Source: Clostridia bacterium (lineage in GTDB: Bacteria; Bacillota; Clostridia; Oscillospirales; CAG-272). Taken from it: DNA of 64,000 bases. The stretch is from contig JAFTVG010000021.1 of the NCBI GenBank assembly GCA_017465885.1, forward strand, positions 54,892 through 118,891. Direction: 5' to 3'. Shown here one piece after another: positions 26,027 through 34,813 of the stretch (position 1 is the stretch's first letter; each line of letters starts with the position of its first letter). The notes under the pieces are model-generated. The model ran no database searches and was not told the origin of the DNA. It saw nothing but the letters and a program-made list of their open reading frames with translations. The translations under genes were made by a program, and so were the position numbers.

Positions 26027-26467
26027 TTATTCGCCCTCTTCGGGGCGGATTTCTTCTTGTTTTTCTGCATTTTGGATGCTTTGGGGATGACCCTCGGGGA
26101 AGGCGAGGGCAAACAGCTCCTCTGCGCGGGCGGTCTTCCCTTCAAGCCAAAGGTATCCGAACAGCGCTTCAAAGCCGGTGGCGCGGCGGTATTCTCCCGT
26201 CCCCGCGCTCTTGGGCGCGCTGATGCCGTGGGCGTTGCGTCCTCTTTTGTAGACTGCCTCCTCCTCTTCATCAAGGTGGGGCAGGATCCTGTCCACCGCC
26301 TTGCTTTGCTCGGTGGCTTTCACGAAGGAGAGGGCAAGCTTGTTCATTTTTCCGCTCTGCGTCTGACCGCCTTCCACAAGCCGCCGTCTGACCAGCACCT
26401 CCAATACGGCGTCGCCCACGTAGGCAAGGGTGGCACCGGGAAGCATTTTGGGGTCGGGTGAGGACAT
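26027..26467 (-). CDS. mrnC: Mini-ribonuclease III
   Basis: A 146-residue RNase III-like protein without a dsRNA-binding domain. AYVGDAVLEVLVRRRL near the N-terminus carries the catalytic Asp, and YRRATGFEALFGYLWL is the second family motif. MrnC trims 23S rRNA ends in Firmicutes. It is usually near cysS or rlmB; here it is followed by the ROK kinase. The Glu-rich C-terminal tail (QEEIRPEEGE) is an addition. Confidence 0.92.
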   Translation of the reverse strand: MSSPDPKMLPGATLAYVGDAVLEVLVRRRLVEGGQTQSGKMNKLALSFVKATEQSKAVDRILPHLDEEEEAVYKRGRNAHGISAPKSAGTGEYRRATGFEALFGYLWLEGKTARAEELFALAFPEGHPQSIQNAEKQEEIRPEEGE

Positions 26468-26502
26468 CTTTTTTCTCCTTCTCTTTCGGTAACTCTCCTT
26501 AT

Positions 26503-26531
26503 ATTATAGCAACGCCCGCCCCTTTTGTCAA
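26503..26531 (-). promoter_or_regulatory. Consensus promoter of mrnC-ROK operon
   Basis: Minus strand TTGACA (26531-26526), 17 bp ending in TTGC, TATAAT (26508-26503): perfect hexamers plus an extended -10. Confidence 0.92.
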
Positions 26532-26664
26532 GAAAAGGAAGGAAAATTCGGCGGTAATTCGAAAAAAAAGAAAAAAAGCGGGCGCACGCCCTCTCCTTTG
26601 TGAACTGGGATTTGATTTTTTTGCGAAAAAATGCAAATTTCCATAGAAAACTTCAAAAAAAGTG

Positions 26665-26693
26665 TTGTAATTGGAGGGATTTTGTGGTATCAT
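26665..26693 (+). promoter_or_regulatory. Promoter of pgk
   Basis: TTGTAA (26665-26670), 17 bp ending in TGTGG, TATCAT (26688-26693). Confidence 0.75.
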
Positions 26694-26747
26694 ATGGGGT
26701 GGAAGACTTAGTATCTATTCTAATTTTTATATACGAGGTGAATGAAC

Positions 26748-28058
26748 ATGTCCATGTACAACAAGAAAAGCATTCAGGACGTTGACGTAAAGGGCAAGAA
26801 GTGCCTGGTTCGTTGCGACTTCAACGTACCCATGAAGGACGGCGTGATCACCAGCGACAAGAGAATCGTTGGCGCTCTGCCCACCATCAAGTACCTGCTT
26901 GATAACGGCGCGGCTGTGATCCTTTGCTCTCATATGGGCAAGCCCCACAACGTGCTCAACGACAAGGTAAAGTTAAACAAGAAGGAAAAGGCAAAGGTGG
27001 AGGCTCTGCCCGAGGAGGAGCAGGCAGCCGCTACTGCAGAGCTTCTTGAAAAGGCAAAGAAGGATCTGACCAAGTTAAGCTTGAAGCCCGTTGCTGCAAG
27101 AATTTCCGAGCTGCTGGGCAAGGAAGTGAAGATGGCAAGCGACGTTGTAGGCGCTGACGCCAAGGCAAAGGCTGAGGCTCTTGCCTGCGGCGAGGTTCTG
27201 CTGCTGGAAAACGTTCGTTTCCACGCTGAGGAGACCAAGAACGACGCAGAGTTTGCCAAGGAGTTGGCTTCCATGGCTGAGCTTTACGTAAACGACGCAT
27301 TCGGTACCGCACACCGTGCACACGCTTCCACCGCAGGCGTGGCAGATTACCTGCCCGCAGTTTGCGGCTACCTGATCGAGAAGGAGATCGGCGTGATGGG
27401 TAAGGCTCTGGAGAACCCCCAGAGACCCTTCGTTGCAATTCTGGGCGGCGCAAAGGTTTCCGACAAGCTCAAGGTCATCAACAACCTGCTGACCAAGGTA
27501 GACACCCTGATCATCGGCGGCGGTATGGCGTACACCTTCCTTGCTGCTAAGGGCTACGGCATCGGTACCTCTCTCTTTGAGGGCGAGCAGCTTGACTACT
27601 GCAAGGAAATGCTCGCGAAGGCTGAGGAGAAGGGCGTAAAGCTTCTTCTGCCCGTTGACACCGTGGTTGCCTCCGCATTCCCCAACCCCATCGATGCTGA
27701 AATCGAGACCGAGACCGTATCCTCCGATGCAATTCCCGCAGACAAGATGGGTCTGGACATCGGCGCAAAGACCAAGGAGCTGTTTGCCGCTGAGATTGCA
27801 AACGCCAAGACCGTTGTATGGAACGGCCCCATGGGCGTGTTCGAGAACCCCGTTCTTGCACAGGGCACCATCGCTTTAGCACAGGCACTGGCTGACTCCG
27901 ACTGCGTTTCCATCGTAGGCGGCGGTGACTCGGCAGCAGCTTGCGAGCAGTTCGGCTTTGCAGACAGAATCACCCACATCTCCACCGGCGGCGGCGCGTC
28001 CCTTGAGTTCCTCGAGGGTCTGGATCTGCCCGGTATCGCGGCGCTCAACGACAAATAA
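26748..28058 (+). CDS. pgk: Phosphoglycerate kinase with an N-domain insertion
   Basis: A 436-residue glycolytic kinase transferring phosphate from 1,3-bisphosphoglycerate to ADP. Motifs: VRCDFNVPM near residue 21, [30 protein letters not shown], and the C-terminal [10 protein letters not shown]. It exceeds the usual ~395 residues because of an inserted charged, probably helical segment at about residues 69-108. The substrate motif reads SHMGKP where SHLGRP is common. GAGGTG 7 nt before ATG 26748 sets the start. Codon use is biased like tpiA and the 8158 gene. Confidence 0.96.
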   Translation: MSMYNKKSIQDVDVKGKKCLVRCDFNVPMKDGVITSDKRIVGALPTIKYLLDNGAAVILCSHMGKPHNVLNDKVKLNKKEKAKVEALPEEEQAAATAELLEKAKKDLTKLSLKPVAARISELLGKEVKMASDVVGADAKAKAEALACGEVLLLENVRFHAEETKNDAEFAKELASMAELYVNDAFGTAHRAHASTAGVADYLPAVCGYLIEKEIGVMGKALENPQRPFVAILGGAKVSDKLKVINNLLTKVDTLIIGGGMAYTFLAAKGYGIGTSLFEGEQLDYCKEMLAKAEEKGVKLLLPVDTVVASAFPNPIDAEIETETVSSDAIPADKMGLDIGAKTKELFAAEIANAKTVVWNGPMGVFENPVLAQGTIALAQALADSDCVSIVGGGDSAAACEQFGFADRITHISTGGGASLEFLEGLDLPGIAALNDK

Positions 28059-28124
28059 TCGTTAAATAGCCCCGAAATTCCCCGAAAAAGAGCCAAAAAG
28101 GGCTCAAACAAGATATTTTCATTC

Positions 28125-28152
28125 GCCTTCGGGTGCAACTGTACCCGAAGGC
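28125..28152 (+). terminator. Hairpin between pgk and tpiA
   Basis: GCCTTCGGGT (28125-28134) pairs with ACCCGAAGGC (28143-28152), flanked by ATTC and GAAT. No long T-run follows; it may lower read-through or mark an mRNA processing point in a pgk-tpiA transcript. Confidence 0.4.
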
Positions 28153-28198
28153 AGAATGTTGCATAATGCATTTTTCATAAACGAAAGGAATTCTAAAT

Positions 28199-28966
28199 AT
28201 GAGCAGCAGAAGAAGAAGAAAGGTTATTGCAGGCAACTGGAAGATGAATATGACTCCCGGTGCCGCAAAGGAACTGATCACCGACATTTACTCCAAGGTG
28301 AAGGGCAAGAAGGGCTGTGACGTTGTGGTTTGCGTACCCTACGTTGACATCCCCACCGTGGCACAGGTCGTGAAGGGCACCATCATCAAGGTTGGCGCAC
28401 AGAACGTCCACTTTGCCGACAAGGGCGCTTACACCGGCGAGATCTCCGCAAGCATGCTGAAGGAATGCGGCGTGCAGTACGTCATCATCGGTCACTCCGA
28501 GAGAAGACAGTACTTCGGCGAGACCGACGAGACTGTAAACCTGAGAACCAAGGCAGCCCTGGATGCAGGTCTGACCGCGATCGTTTGCGTGGGCGAGCTC
28601 CTCTCCGAGAGAGAGAGCGGCATCACCGCTGAGGTCGTTTCCCGCCAGACCAAGCTTGCACTGCAGAACGTTCCCGCAGAGCAGATGGCAAACGTGATCA
28701 TCGCTTACGAGCCCGTATGGGCGATCGGTACCGGCAAGACCGCTACCAACGAAGAGGCTGACGAGGTTTGCGGCATCATCCGTTCGGTCGTTTCCCAGAA
28801 GTACGGCAAGCAGGTTGGCAAGCAGCTGATCGTGCAGTACGGCGGCTCTATGAACGCAAAGAACGCAGCCGGTCTGCTGGCTATGGAGAACATCGACGGC
28901 GGTCTGATCGGCGGCGCTTCTCTGAAGGCAGAGGACTTCAACGTGATCGTTGAGGCTGCTCAGTAA
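28199..28966 (+). CDS. tpiA: Triosephosphate isomerase
   Basis: A 255-residue TIM barrel interconverting dihydroxyacetone phosphate and glyceraldehyde 3-phosphate. AGNWKMN near residue 11 carries the catalytic Lys, IGHSERR the His, and YEPVWAIGTG the catalytic Glu and the mobile loop; the end shows YGGSMN and GGASL. It follows pgk with a 140-nt gap and probably shares its promoter. It ends at a strong bidirectional terminator facing spoVT. Confidence 0.97.
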   Translation: MSSRRRRKVIAGNWKMNMTPGAAKELITDIYSKVKGKKGCDVVVCVPYVDIPTVAQVVKGTIIKVGAQNVHFADKGAYTGEISASMLKECGVQYVIIGHSERRQYFGETDETVNLRTKAALDAGLTAIVCVGELLSERESGITAEVVSRQTKLALQNVPAEQMANVIIAYEPVWAIGTGKTATNEEADEVCGIIRSVVSQKYGKQVGKQLIVQYGGSMNAKNAAGLLAMENIDGGLIGGASLKAEDFNVIVEAAQ

Positions 28967-28980
28967 TTTCGATACTCATA

Positions 28981-29016
28981 AAAAAAGATGCCGTCCCGCG
29001 GGACGGCATCTTTTTT
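28981..29016. terminator. Bidirectional terminator between tpiA and spoVT
   Basis: A near-perfect palindrome with 17-nt arms (GATGCCGTCCC core) flanked by six As and six Ts. Confidence 0.92.
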
Positions 29017-29024
29017 GTTTTCAT

Positions 29025-29576
29025 TCAGCTTTCAAGCTGCTTTCCAAGGAAGGTGGCGGCGGTGCGGATGAGAGACTGCTCCACCTCAGCAGAAACGGGA
29101 GAGGGGTCTGCGCCCTCGTTTTTTAAAGAGACCACCGCGCCGATCACGTCACCCTCGCAGAGGATGGGAGCGAAGACCGATACCTTGAAGGATGAGTGCC
29201 CTTCGGCGGTAAGCTCGAAGCGATCTTCGGGGGTGCAGGTAAGGAGGGTGCGTCCTTCCATTGCCTCCTCCCCTCGCTCGGACACTCTTTTTTCGGCAAA
29301 TTCCTTCTTGGGAAGTCCTGCGGTGGCAACCACGGCGTCCTTGTCGCATATGGCGACCGACAGTCCTGCGGTTTTGAAGAGGGTGTCGGCGTACTGTCCC
29401 GCGAATTCATTGAGCTCGCCCATCAGCGAATACTTCTTGAAGATGACCTCACCCTCCCGATCGGTGTAGATCTCCAGCGGGTCACCTTCTCTGATTCTCA
29501 TTGTTCTTCTGATCTCCTTGGGGATGACCACTCTTCCAAGGTCGTCGATCCTTCTGACGATTCCTGTTGCTTTCAT
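29025..29576 (-). CDS. spoVT: Stage V sporulation protein T
   Basis: A 183-residue forespore regulator. An AbrB-type swapped-hairpin DNA-binding domain (residues 1-50, GIVRRIDDLGRVVIPKEIRR) is followed by a GAF-like C-terminal domain, as in Bacillus SpoVT, which tunes sigma-G-dependent genes. AAAGGAG precedes the ATG. CGTTTG-N5-CAAACG at 29612-29628 could be an operator; no clear sigma-A promoter is visible, consistent with a forespore-specific sigma. Together with sigma-G it supports endospore formation. Confidence 0.95.
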   Translation of the reverse strand: MKATGIVRRIDDLGRVVIPKEIRRTMRIREGDPLEIYTDREGEVIFKKYSLMGELNEFAGQYADTLFKTAGLSVAICDKDAVVATAGLPKKEFAEKRVSERGEEAMEGRTLLTCTPEDRFELTAEGHSSFKVSVFAPILCEGDVIGAVVSLKNEGADPSPVSAEVEQSLIRTAATFLGKQLES

Positions 29577-29718
29577 CTATATAAATCTCCTTTAAAACAC
29601 AATAAACACAGCGTTTGACAGACAAACGATAGCGGCAATTTTACTTGCAAGACTATTATCTGCAAATATGGCTGTTTTATCCTGTCGAAGGATAGGAAGA
29701 TTTTTCAAAAAGGGAAGC

Positions 29719-29754
29719 GCCCCCTAAGAGAAAAGTCCGCAAGCGCAAAAACGG
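29719..29754 (-). repeat. 36-bp direct repeat, left copy
   Basis: Identical over all 36 bases to 31711-31746 and in the same orientation. It begins GCCCCCTAAGAG and ends GCAAAAACGG, and stops 1 nt from the stop codon of the 29756 gene. The two copies bound the three-gene sigma cassette. Confidence 0.95.
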
Positions 29755-29755
29755 C

Positions 29756-30463
29756 TCACTTTAAGGAATATTCCTTTTCGTTGATCACAAGACACTGCTC
29801 GTTTTTCCAATAAAGCTCCATTGTCTCAAATTCCCACCATGCGCCCTTGTAGACAATCTGCGGATTCTTGGAGATTTTGAATAAAAAGAGGTCAAAGTCG
29901 CCTTTTTGACTTTTTATCCGCACCAGCGTGTCTCCGCCCAAAGCGCCCTGTGAGGATTCGACGATCTGTGCCTGATAACTGCCGTCGGGTGAGTCCACCG
30001 ACCGCACCACCGAGTTTTCTCCAAGATTACCCAGTGTGAGTATAAACAGAAGAAAGAGGCACACGGGAACGGGAGTCAGCACGCCGAAGGCGAGGGACAG
30101 ACCCTTGAGAACAAGGCTTTTTGTCCGCATTACTGTAGCGTAGCAGGCGCACCCGAAGGAAAGGAGCATACAGACCGCCACAGCCATATTACAGCACCGT
30201 GTCAGATAAAACAGCGGATTTACCGCAGAAAAAAGGAGGACCAATATACGCAAAGCATACTCTGCCCACGAGGAGCGCGCATTTTTGAAAACGGTTGCCA
30301 AAACAGCGTCGGCAAGGGCGGCAAGTGCTGTCGCTATGGCGAAGGCTGTGTAGTTACAAAGTTTGAAGGAGCAATCAAAAAGGGCACAGAGGAGCGCACC
30401 GCAGGGCAAGAGCAGGGTGAGGATTAGGCAAAACGATGGCAGAATCAAGAGGGTCTTTTTCAC
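29756..30463 (-). CDS. Membrane protein of a sigma/anti-sigma cassette
   Basis: A 235-residue protein with five or six hydrophobic segments over residues 1-150 and a soluble C-terminal region with SVDSPDGSYQAQIVESS and ELYWKNEQCLVINEKEY, a pattern resembling the tails of small DUF5412-like membrane proteins (uncertain). The GTG start at 30463 is 5 nt past the anti-sigma stop and has GAAGGAG upstream, showing translational coupling. Function is unknown; the position suggests a sensor or effector of the sigma system. It has lower G+C and a plainer codon mix than neighbours. Confidence 0.7.
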   Translation of the reverse strand: MKKTLLILPSFCLILTLLLPCGALLCALFDCSFKLCNYTAFAIATALAALADAVLATVFKNARSSWAEYALRILVLLFSAVNPLFYLTRCCNMAVAVCMLLSFGCACYATVMRTKSLVLKGLSLAFGVLTPVPVCLFLLFILTLGNLGENSVVRSVDSPDGSYQAQIVESSQGALGGDTLVRIKSQKGDFDLFLFKISKNPQIVYKGAWWEFETMELYWKNEQCLVINEKEYSLK

Positions 30464-30468
30464 GTCGG

Positions 30469-31107
30469 TTACTCCTTCCCAATCATTTTGGCATAGAGAT
30501 TGGAAAGAACCGCCGACAGGGTGCAAAGCAGGGCGGACAGCAAAATTCCTTTTTCGCAATATAGAACGATGAAGCCGTATAGTCTTTCAAGGACATCGGA
30601 AAGAGTGCCGTTGAAGGAAAAAAAGATGTGATAGTCGTAATGAAAGATCACCCACAGATAAGCACAAAGGGTGGTGGTGATGGTTAATAGCAAAGAAGAG
30701 ATCCAAAAGGCTCTTCTGCTTTTATAAAGCCTTACAAAGTACCAATTGCAAAGAGAGAGCATAAAGCCGGTGGCGGGGGCGACCAGCCACAGCGCCCAGA
30801 TGCCGTTTGAAAAGCCAAAGGGGCTCTGTGCCTCCAGCGACACACCCAGAGTGATCAGAGTAAAGGAAAGCAGCAGCAGTATCGACTGTAAAAGGGCGGC
30901 TTGCCACAGCCTCAAGGGCAACAGCCTTTTGGCGGGAGGTGCAGGAGTATCTGACAGAGGAAGCGGAGCATTGTCTGAGAGTTTTTCGTAAAGCTCCTTG
31001 CAATGAGGGCAGAGCGCAAGATGCTCCTTTACCAGCTGTGCGCTTTCCGCAGAACAGCAGTCGTCCACGTAAAGTGGCAACAGATCCTTGATGATATTGC
31101 AATTCAT
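30469..31107 (-). CDS. Zinc-finger (ZAS) anti-sigma factor
   Basis: A 212-residue membrane protein. The N-terminus MNCNIIKDLLPLYVDD and the HLALCPHC motif (His-x3-Cys-x2-Cys) are typical of the zf-HC2 anti-sigma domain, which binds the partner sigma. Four hydrophobic segments follow (from about residue 75), anchoring it. It lies 29 nt after the sigma gene, as expected for a cognate pair. Release is likely through proteolysis or a conformational signal; the signal itself cannot be read from sequence. Confidence 0.88.
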   Translation of the reverse strand: MNCNIIKDLLPLYVDDCCSAESAQLVKEHLALCPHCKELYEKLSDNAPLPLSDTPAPPAKRLLPLRLWQAALLQSILLLLSFTLITLGVSLEAQSPFGFSNGIWALWLVAPATGFMLSLCNWYFVRLYKSRRAFWISSLLLTITTTLCAYLWVIFHYDYHIFFSFNGTLSDVLERLYGFIVLYCEKGILLSALLCTLSAVLSNLYAKMIGKE

Positions 31108-31136
31108 ATGGACAGATCCTTTCTTGTTTTTATATT

Positions 31137-31628
31137 TTATCGGTCTTCTTGTCTGCTTTGCAGCTGTTCTTTCAGCTTTTGGCGAGCTCTGTGGAGGGTA
31201 ACTCTTGCCCAGCTCTCGCTTTTGCTGTATGAGGAGCTGATCTCCTTTAAGGTCAATTTGCCGAAAACGGACAGAATGAAGACGTTTCGATAGGGTTGCT
31301 CTAATCGATCAAGGCAAAGTGCGGCATCCCTTGAAAGCTCGCACTCAAGGAAACGGTCCTCGAAGCTCTCCGCCTGCGGAATCGCGCTTTGCTCCAGGGG
31401 GAGAATGCGCTTTTGCTCATTATACCAGGCAAAATATCTGTTTTTGGCAATGGAACAAAGCCAAGTGGGCGCTTTTTCGGTGTGGCGGAGGCTGCTTAAA
31501 TTCATATATGCGCGAAAGAAGGTGTCTTGCGTCAGCTCCTCTGCAAGATCGGGGCTTTTGGTTAGCTTCAAAAGGTACTTAAAAACCAGATCTTGATTTT
31601 CCTCATAGATCCTTTCAAAATCCTGCAC
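31137..31628 (-). CDS. ECF-type RNA polymerase sigma factor
   Basis: A 163-residue sigma-70 family protein with region 2 (FERIYEENQDLVFKYLLKL, DLAEELTQDTFFRAY) and region 4 (YRNVFILSVFGKLTLKEIS, then WARVTLHRARQKL), and no regions 1 or 3, so group 4 (ECF). The start is set at GTG 31628 with AAAGGCGG 7 nt upstream; a TTG at 31646 would add six residues. The anti-sigma gene follows. A palindrome at 31666-31679 and an extended -10 lie upstream. Confidence 0.9.
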   Translation of the reverse strand: MQDFERIYEENQDLVFKYLLKLTKSPDLAEELTQDTFFRAYMNLSSLRHTEKAPTWLCSIAKNRYFAWYNEQKRILPLEQSAIPQAESFEDRFLECELSRDAALCLDRLEQPYRNVFILSVFGKLTLKEISSSYSKSESWARVTLHRARQKLKEQLQSRQEDR

Positions 31629-31665
31629 GCACTCACCGCCTTTCAATTATTAGATAAAGTTTTCC

Positions 31666-31690
31666 TTGAAACGTTACAAAAAGTATAGCA
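31666..31690 (-). promoter_or_regulatory. Promoter and palindrome of the sigma cassette
   Basis: On the minus strand TGC-TATACT (31690-31682) forms an extended -10 with a poor -35. It is followed by the near-palindrome TTGTAACGTTTCAA (31679-31666). The latter also reads as an ECF-type -35 (TGTAAC) with TATCTAATAA at 31656-31647, which would allow self-activation, though its start point would fall within the ribosome site. Confidence 0.45.
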
Positions 31691-31710
31691 TATTTTTTAA
31701 AAAAAGGAAA

Positions 31711-31746
31711 GCCCCCTAAGAGAAAAGTCCGCAAGCGCAAAAACGG
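31711..31746 (-). repeat. 36-bp direct repeat, right copy
   Basis: Identical to 29719-29754. It overlaps the terminator stem at 31743-31772 and supplies its T-run on the minus strand. Confidence 0.95.
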
Positions 31747-31780
31747 TCGTCCGACGAAAGTCGGACGACCGTCCTTTTTT
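31743..31780. terminator. Terminator of the GH89 gene
   Basis: ACGGTCGTCCGAC (31743-31755), loop GAAA, GTCGGACGACCGT (31760-31772). On the minus strand it is followed by TTTTT; on the + strand by CCTTTTTT. Confidence 0.85.
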
Positions 31781-31834
31781 ATATGTGCTCCCTAAGGGGA
31801 GGCGTGCTCAGCTGCCGCGTTTGCGGCTGTCGGA

Positions 31835-34813
31835 TCAGATCTTCACACCCGAGAAGAAACGGTCTCTGATCTCGCTGACCACTTCCTTCAGGCTTCTGCT
31901 GTCCTCATCACCGTCAACGGGTGTAGGCTCAAGGGAGAAGGTCTTGCCCGAGATGGCAAGCTGTCTGCCCATGTTGTAGTAGGTCACCACAGCGTTGACG
32001 CCGTTTTGTCCGTTGGTCACCTTATTGGGACCCGACTTGACCTTGGGGGTGATGATCTTGTTGAGGAAGTAATCCCACATCACGTAGTAGTAGTCGGAAA
32101 GCAGACCGCTGATCTCTCTGTTGGCGTAGTTGCCAAGGTCGATGGTGGACCAGTTGGTGATCAGCATATAAGCGTCTAACTTCATCAGGTCTACGTCAAA
32201 GTCGCTGTAGGTAGCGGTGCGCTCGTCGTTGACCCAAACATCCACTCTGCCGACCCACTTGCCAAGACGTGCCTTCTCGGTGAAGTCGGAAAGCTCATCC
32301 ATGATCAGAATGAGGTCAAGGAATCTGGTCTTGTACTTTTCAAATTCCTCGTAGTTGCCTGCCTTGGCGGTGGAGAACATCTTGTCGATGTACTCGGTGG
32401 AAACATTGGACAGATAGGTTCTGCAGATGTCTACCAAGTCGTAAACGTAGGTCTCCTGATCCTTGAGTGCGTCATAATCGGAGAGCAGGCTCTTGATGGC
32501 GCCCTCTACAGCCTTGTTCTGGTAAGCGGGATAGAAGTAACCGACTTCCTTGATGTGAAGCTGAGGATAGTTCACTACGCTGTAGTTGATGGTGGTGCCG
32601 TCAACGGTGTTCACGAAGTAAATGCACTTGAGCAGTCTTTCCCAAGCCTTTACGGTCTCCTCGCCGCCTCTGTAACGGCGCTCTGCATACTGGGTGATCC
32701 ATTCTTCAACGTCGATCTCCTTGTCCTCCCAGATCATTTCCCAGAAGAGGTCGAAGACCACGGGGTTTCTTTCGGTGGACTCACTGGTCAGACCGATACC
32801 CTTCATATGCTTTGCCTGCTTGGAGGTGTTGAAGTAGTTGGTGGCAACCTTCTGCAGGCTCATATGCATACCCGATCTGCCGCCGTAGCTTTCCAGAATG
32901 CAGTAGCACCAGCTGGAGCCGCCGAATTCCTTGCCGCCGTACTTGTTGGGGTCGGTGTTGGACCAACGGGGGCTATGTACTGCCGCCAGGTCAAGCAGCA
33001 GCATATGATCCTCTCTGTCCTCGCCCCAGCCCTTGACCACGTCGGGCAGGGGGTTTTCCCACCAGGACTGGATGATCCATACGCCCTCGTCGTTTTCAGC
33101 CAGCAGCAGGTCCAGAACGGTACGGCTCATACTTGCCTTGTCGAAGGATGCGGGCAGATTGAAGCCGCCGGAGATCTCGTGGAGCAGGTCGCCTGCGTAG
33201 TAGTCGTTGACTCTGCCGTAGATGTAGTTCTGGGTTTCGTAGAAGGTCTCAGCCAGCTCTGTGAAGCCGGGGAAGGTGGTGTTGAGCGCGTAGGGACGGG
33301 TAAATCCGCACCAACCGCCGGTTGCGGTCATATAGTCGCCCACGTTGGGATAGCCCATATCAGCCAGAGCCTTTTCAGCCTTGGTGCCGAAGTCGGTGGG
33401 CATGGTGCCAACGAAGGTCTGCAGGCAGAGATCTGCGCCCATTACGGTCAGATATCTCTGGTTTACTCTTGCCATTTCAACGGTGTCCACGATCCAGTTG
33501 TCCGAAACGGGGCCGCCGGTGCTTTCAAGGTTGCCCATCAGCCACCAAGCCTTCCAGGTGTAGCCGCAAACGAATTCGATGGCTTCCTGGCAGGTGTAGC
33601 CGTAGTTCTGCAGGTAGAGCACCCACAGAGCCTCGGTGGCGGTGGTGTCAAGCACCACGTTGATGCCCGAGAGCATCAGATAGTCCAATTCTCTCTGCCA
33701 CTCGTCGTAGCCGTAGTAGGGCATGGTGTAAGACAGGGTGCAGTAGTTGTAGGTGTAACGAACCACCTGCTTGGTGTCTCTCTTGATGGCCTTATTTACC
33801 TTTACGATGGAGTCGGGCATATCTACCTGCTTGGTCTCCTGAGAAACGTTGACCTTGCAGTAATACTTCAGATAGTAGTTCAAGCCTGTGGCGATGTTCA
33901 CGCCGTTGTCACCCTTGATGAGGACCTTGCCGTCCTTCATGGAGATCTCGTAGTAATCCTTATCGGGATCGCCGTCGTCCTCCACGTCGAAGGTGAACCA
34001 GGAAACGTACTTTTCGCCCAGCACTCTGGTGACAAGACCTTCAAGGGCCTTGATGGTGTCAGCCTCGGTGTAGGTGTCCTCGATGTCGTATTTGCCGTTT
34101 TGATCCTTGATGGTGGAAACGTCGAAGCCGTGGTTGGTCTTCAGCCATTCCTCATAGGAGGGGAACTTGATCTCGGTACGGGTGGGAGTCACTTCGGTGT
34201 CGTTCTCGATACCGTGCACCTCGATCTCCGAAACGGTGGAGGTGGCGCTGGAGCCCTTACCCGAGTAGGTGGTCATCACGCGGATGACTCTGTAGTTGCG
34301 GGGGGTCTTGAAATAGAATTCCTCGCCCTTGGTGGCGGGAAGGATGGGCTGGGTGATGGCGCCCAGACGGTCGAAGTTGACGCCGTCAAGGCTTCCGTAC
34401 ACGTTGAAAGCGACCTGACCTGCACCCTTGGGGATCTTTACGACCACCTTTTTGATGGTGTGGTTCTTCTGCAGGTCCACTTCCACATACTTGGGGATCT
34501 CGCGGGAGGTCCAGTAGGTGCCGGCGCTGCCGTCGGTAACGTTTGCGGCGGTGTCCTTTCCGCCGTTTGCATAGGCGGGCTTTCCAAGCGCCACGTTGGT
34601 GGTGGGTCCGATGTCCACGTCAACCTCTTCCTTGCTTTCGGAGGGGGGCTGGGTGGAGGGCGTTTCGGGATCTTCAACAGAGCCCGAGGGGATGGGAGAT
34701 GCGTTCTCGGAGGGCTCGTCGGTGGTGGGGGCGGTCTTCGTACAAGCGGCGAAGATACCCGCACACATCAACAGCGCCAGCAGCAGCGAGAGCGCACGCG
34801 TGAAGTGTTTCAT
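31835..34813 (-). CDS. GH89 alpha-N-acetylglucosaminidase lipoprotein with F5/8-type domain
   Basis: A 992-residue secreted enzyme. A signal with lipobox Cys24, a Ser/Pro/Glu linker to ~70, a discoidin/CBM32-like domain (~75-205, NVALGKPAYANGG start), then an alpha-N-acetylglucosaminidase region. NAGLU hallmarks are YNYCTLSYTMPYYGYDEW, ELDYLMLSGINVVLDT and TEALW. Candidate catalytic acids are Glu in GDLLHEISGG and in GLTSESTERN, matching the two catalytic Glu positions of the family. GH89 enzymes remove alpha-linked GlcNAc, for instance from gastric mucin. The start ATG 34813 has GGAGG upstream. It is alone, with its own promoter and terminator. Confidence 0.92.
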   Translation of the reverse strand: MKHFTRALSLLLALLMCAGIFAACTKTAPTTDEPSENASPIPSGSVEDPETPSTQPPSESKEEVDVDIGPTTNVALGKPAYANGGKDTAANVTDGSAGTYWTSREIPKYVEVDLQKNHTIKKVVVKIPKGAGQVAFNVYGSLDGVNFDRLGAITQPILPATKGEEFYFKTPRNYRVIRVMTTYSGKGSSATSTVSEIEVHGIENDTEVTPTRTEIKFPSYEEWLKTNHGFDVSTIKDQNGKYDIEDTYTEADTIKALEGLVTRVLGEKYVSWFTFDVEDDGDPDKDYYEISMKDGKVLIKGDNGVNIATGLNYYLKYYCKVNVSQETKQVDMPDSIVKVNKAIKRDTKQVVRYTYNYCTLSYTMPYYGYDEWQRELDYLMLSGINVVLDTTATEALWVLYLQNYGYTCQEAIEFVCGYTWKAWWLMGNLESTGGPVSDNWIVDTVEMARVNQRYLTVMGADLCLQTFVGTMPTDFGTKAEKALADMGYPNVGDYMTATGGWCGFTRPYALNTTFPGFTELAETFYETQNYIYGRVNDYYAGDLLHEISGGFNLPASFDKASMSRTVLDLLLAENDEGVWIIQSWWENPLPDVVKGWGEDREDHMLLLDLAAVHSPRWSNTDPNKYGGKEFGGSSWCYCILESYGGRSGMHMSLQKVATNYFNTSKQAKHMKGIGLTSESTERNPVVFDLFWEMIWEDKEIDVEEWITQYAERRYRGGEETVKAWERLLKCIYFVNTVDGTTINYSVVNYPQLHIKEVGYFYPAYQNKAVEGAIKSLLSDYDALKDQETYVYDLVDICRTYLSNVSTEYIDKMFSTAKAGNYEEFEKYKTRFLDLILIMDELSDFTEKARLGKWVGRVDVWVNDERTATYSDFDVDLMKLDAYMLITNWSTIDLGNYANREISGLLSDYYYVMWDYFLNKIITPKVKSGPNKVTNGQNGVNAVVTYYNMGRQLAISGKTFSLEPTPVDGDEDSRSLKEVVSEIRDRFFSGVKI

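Noticed and set aside
29683..29689. Spo0A box TGTCGAA upstream of spoVT
   Set aside because: A single 7-mer is expected several times by chance in 64 kb, and spoVT is normally under forespore sigma control.
30469..31628. Reading the sigma and anti-sigma genes as part of a transposon
   Set aside because: No transposase or terminal inverted repeats are present; only direct repeats flank the cassette.
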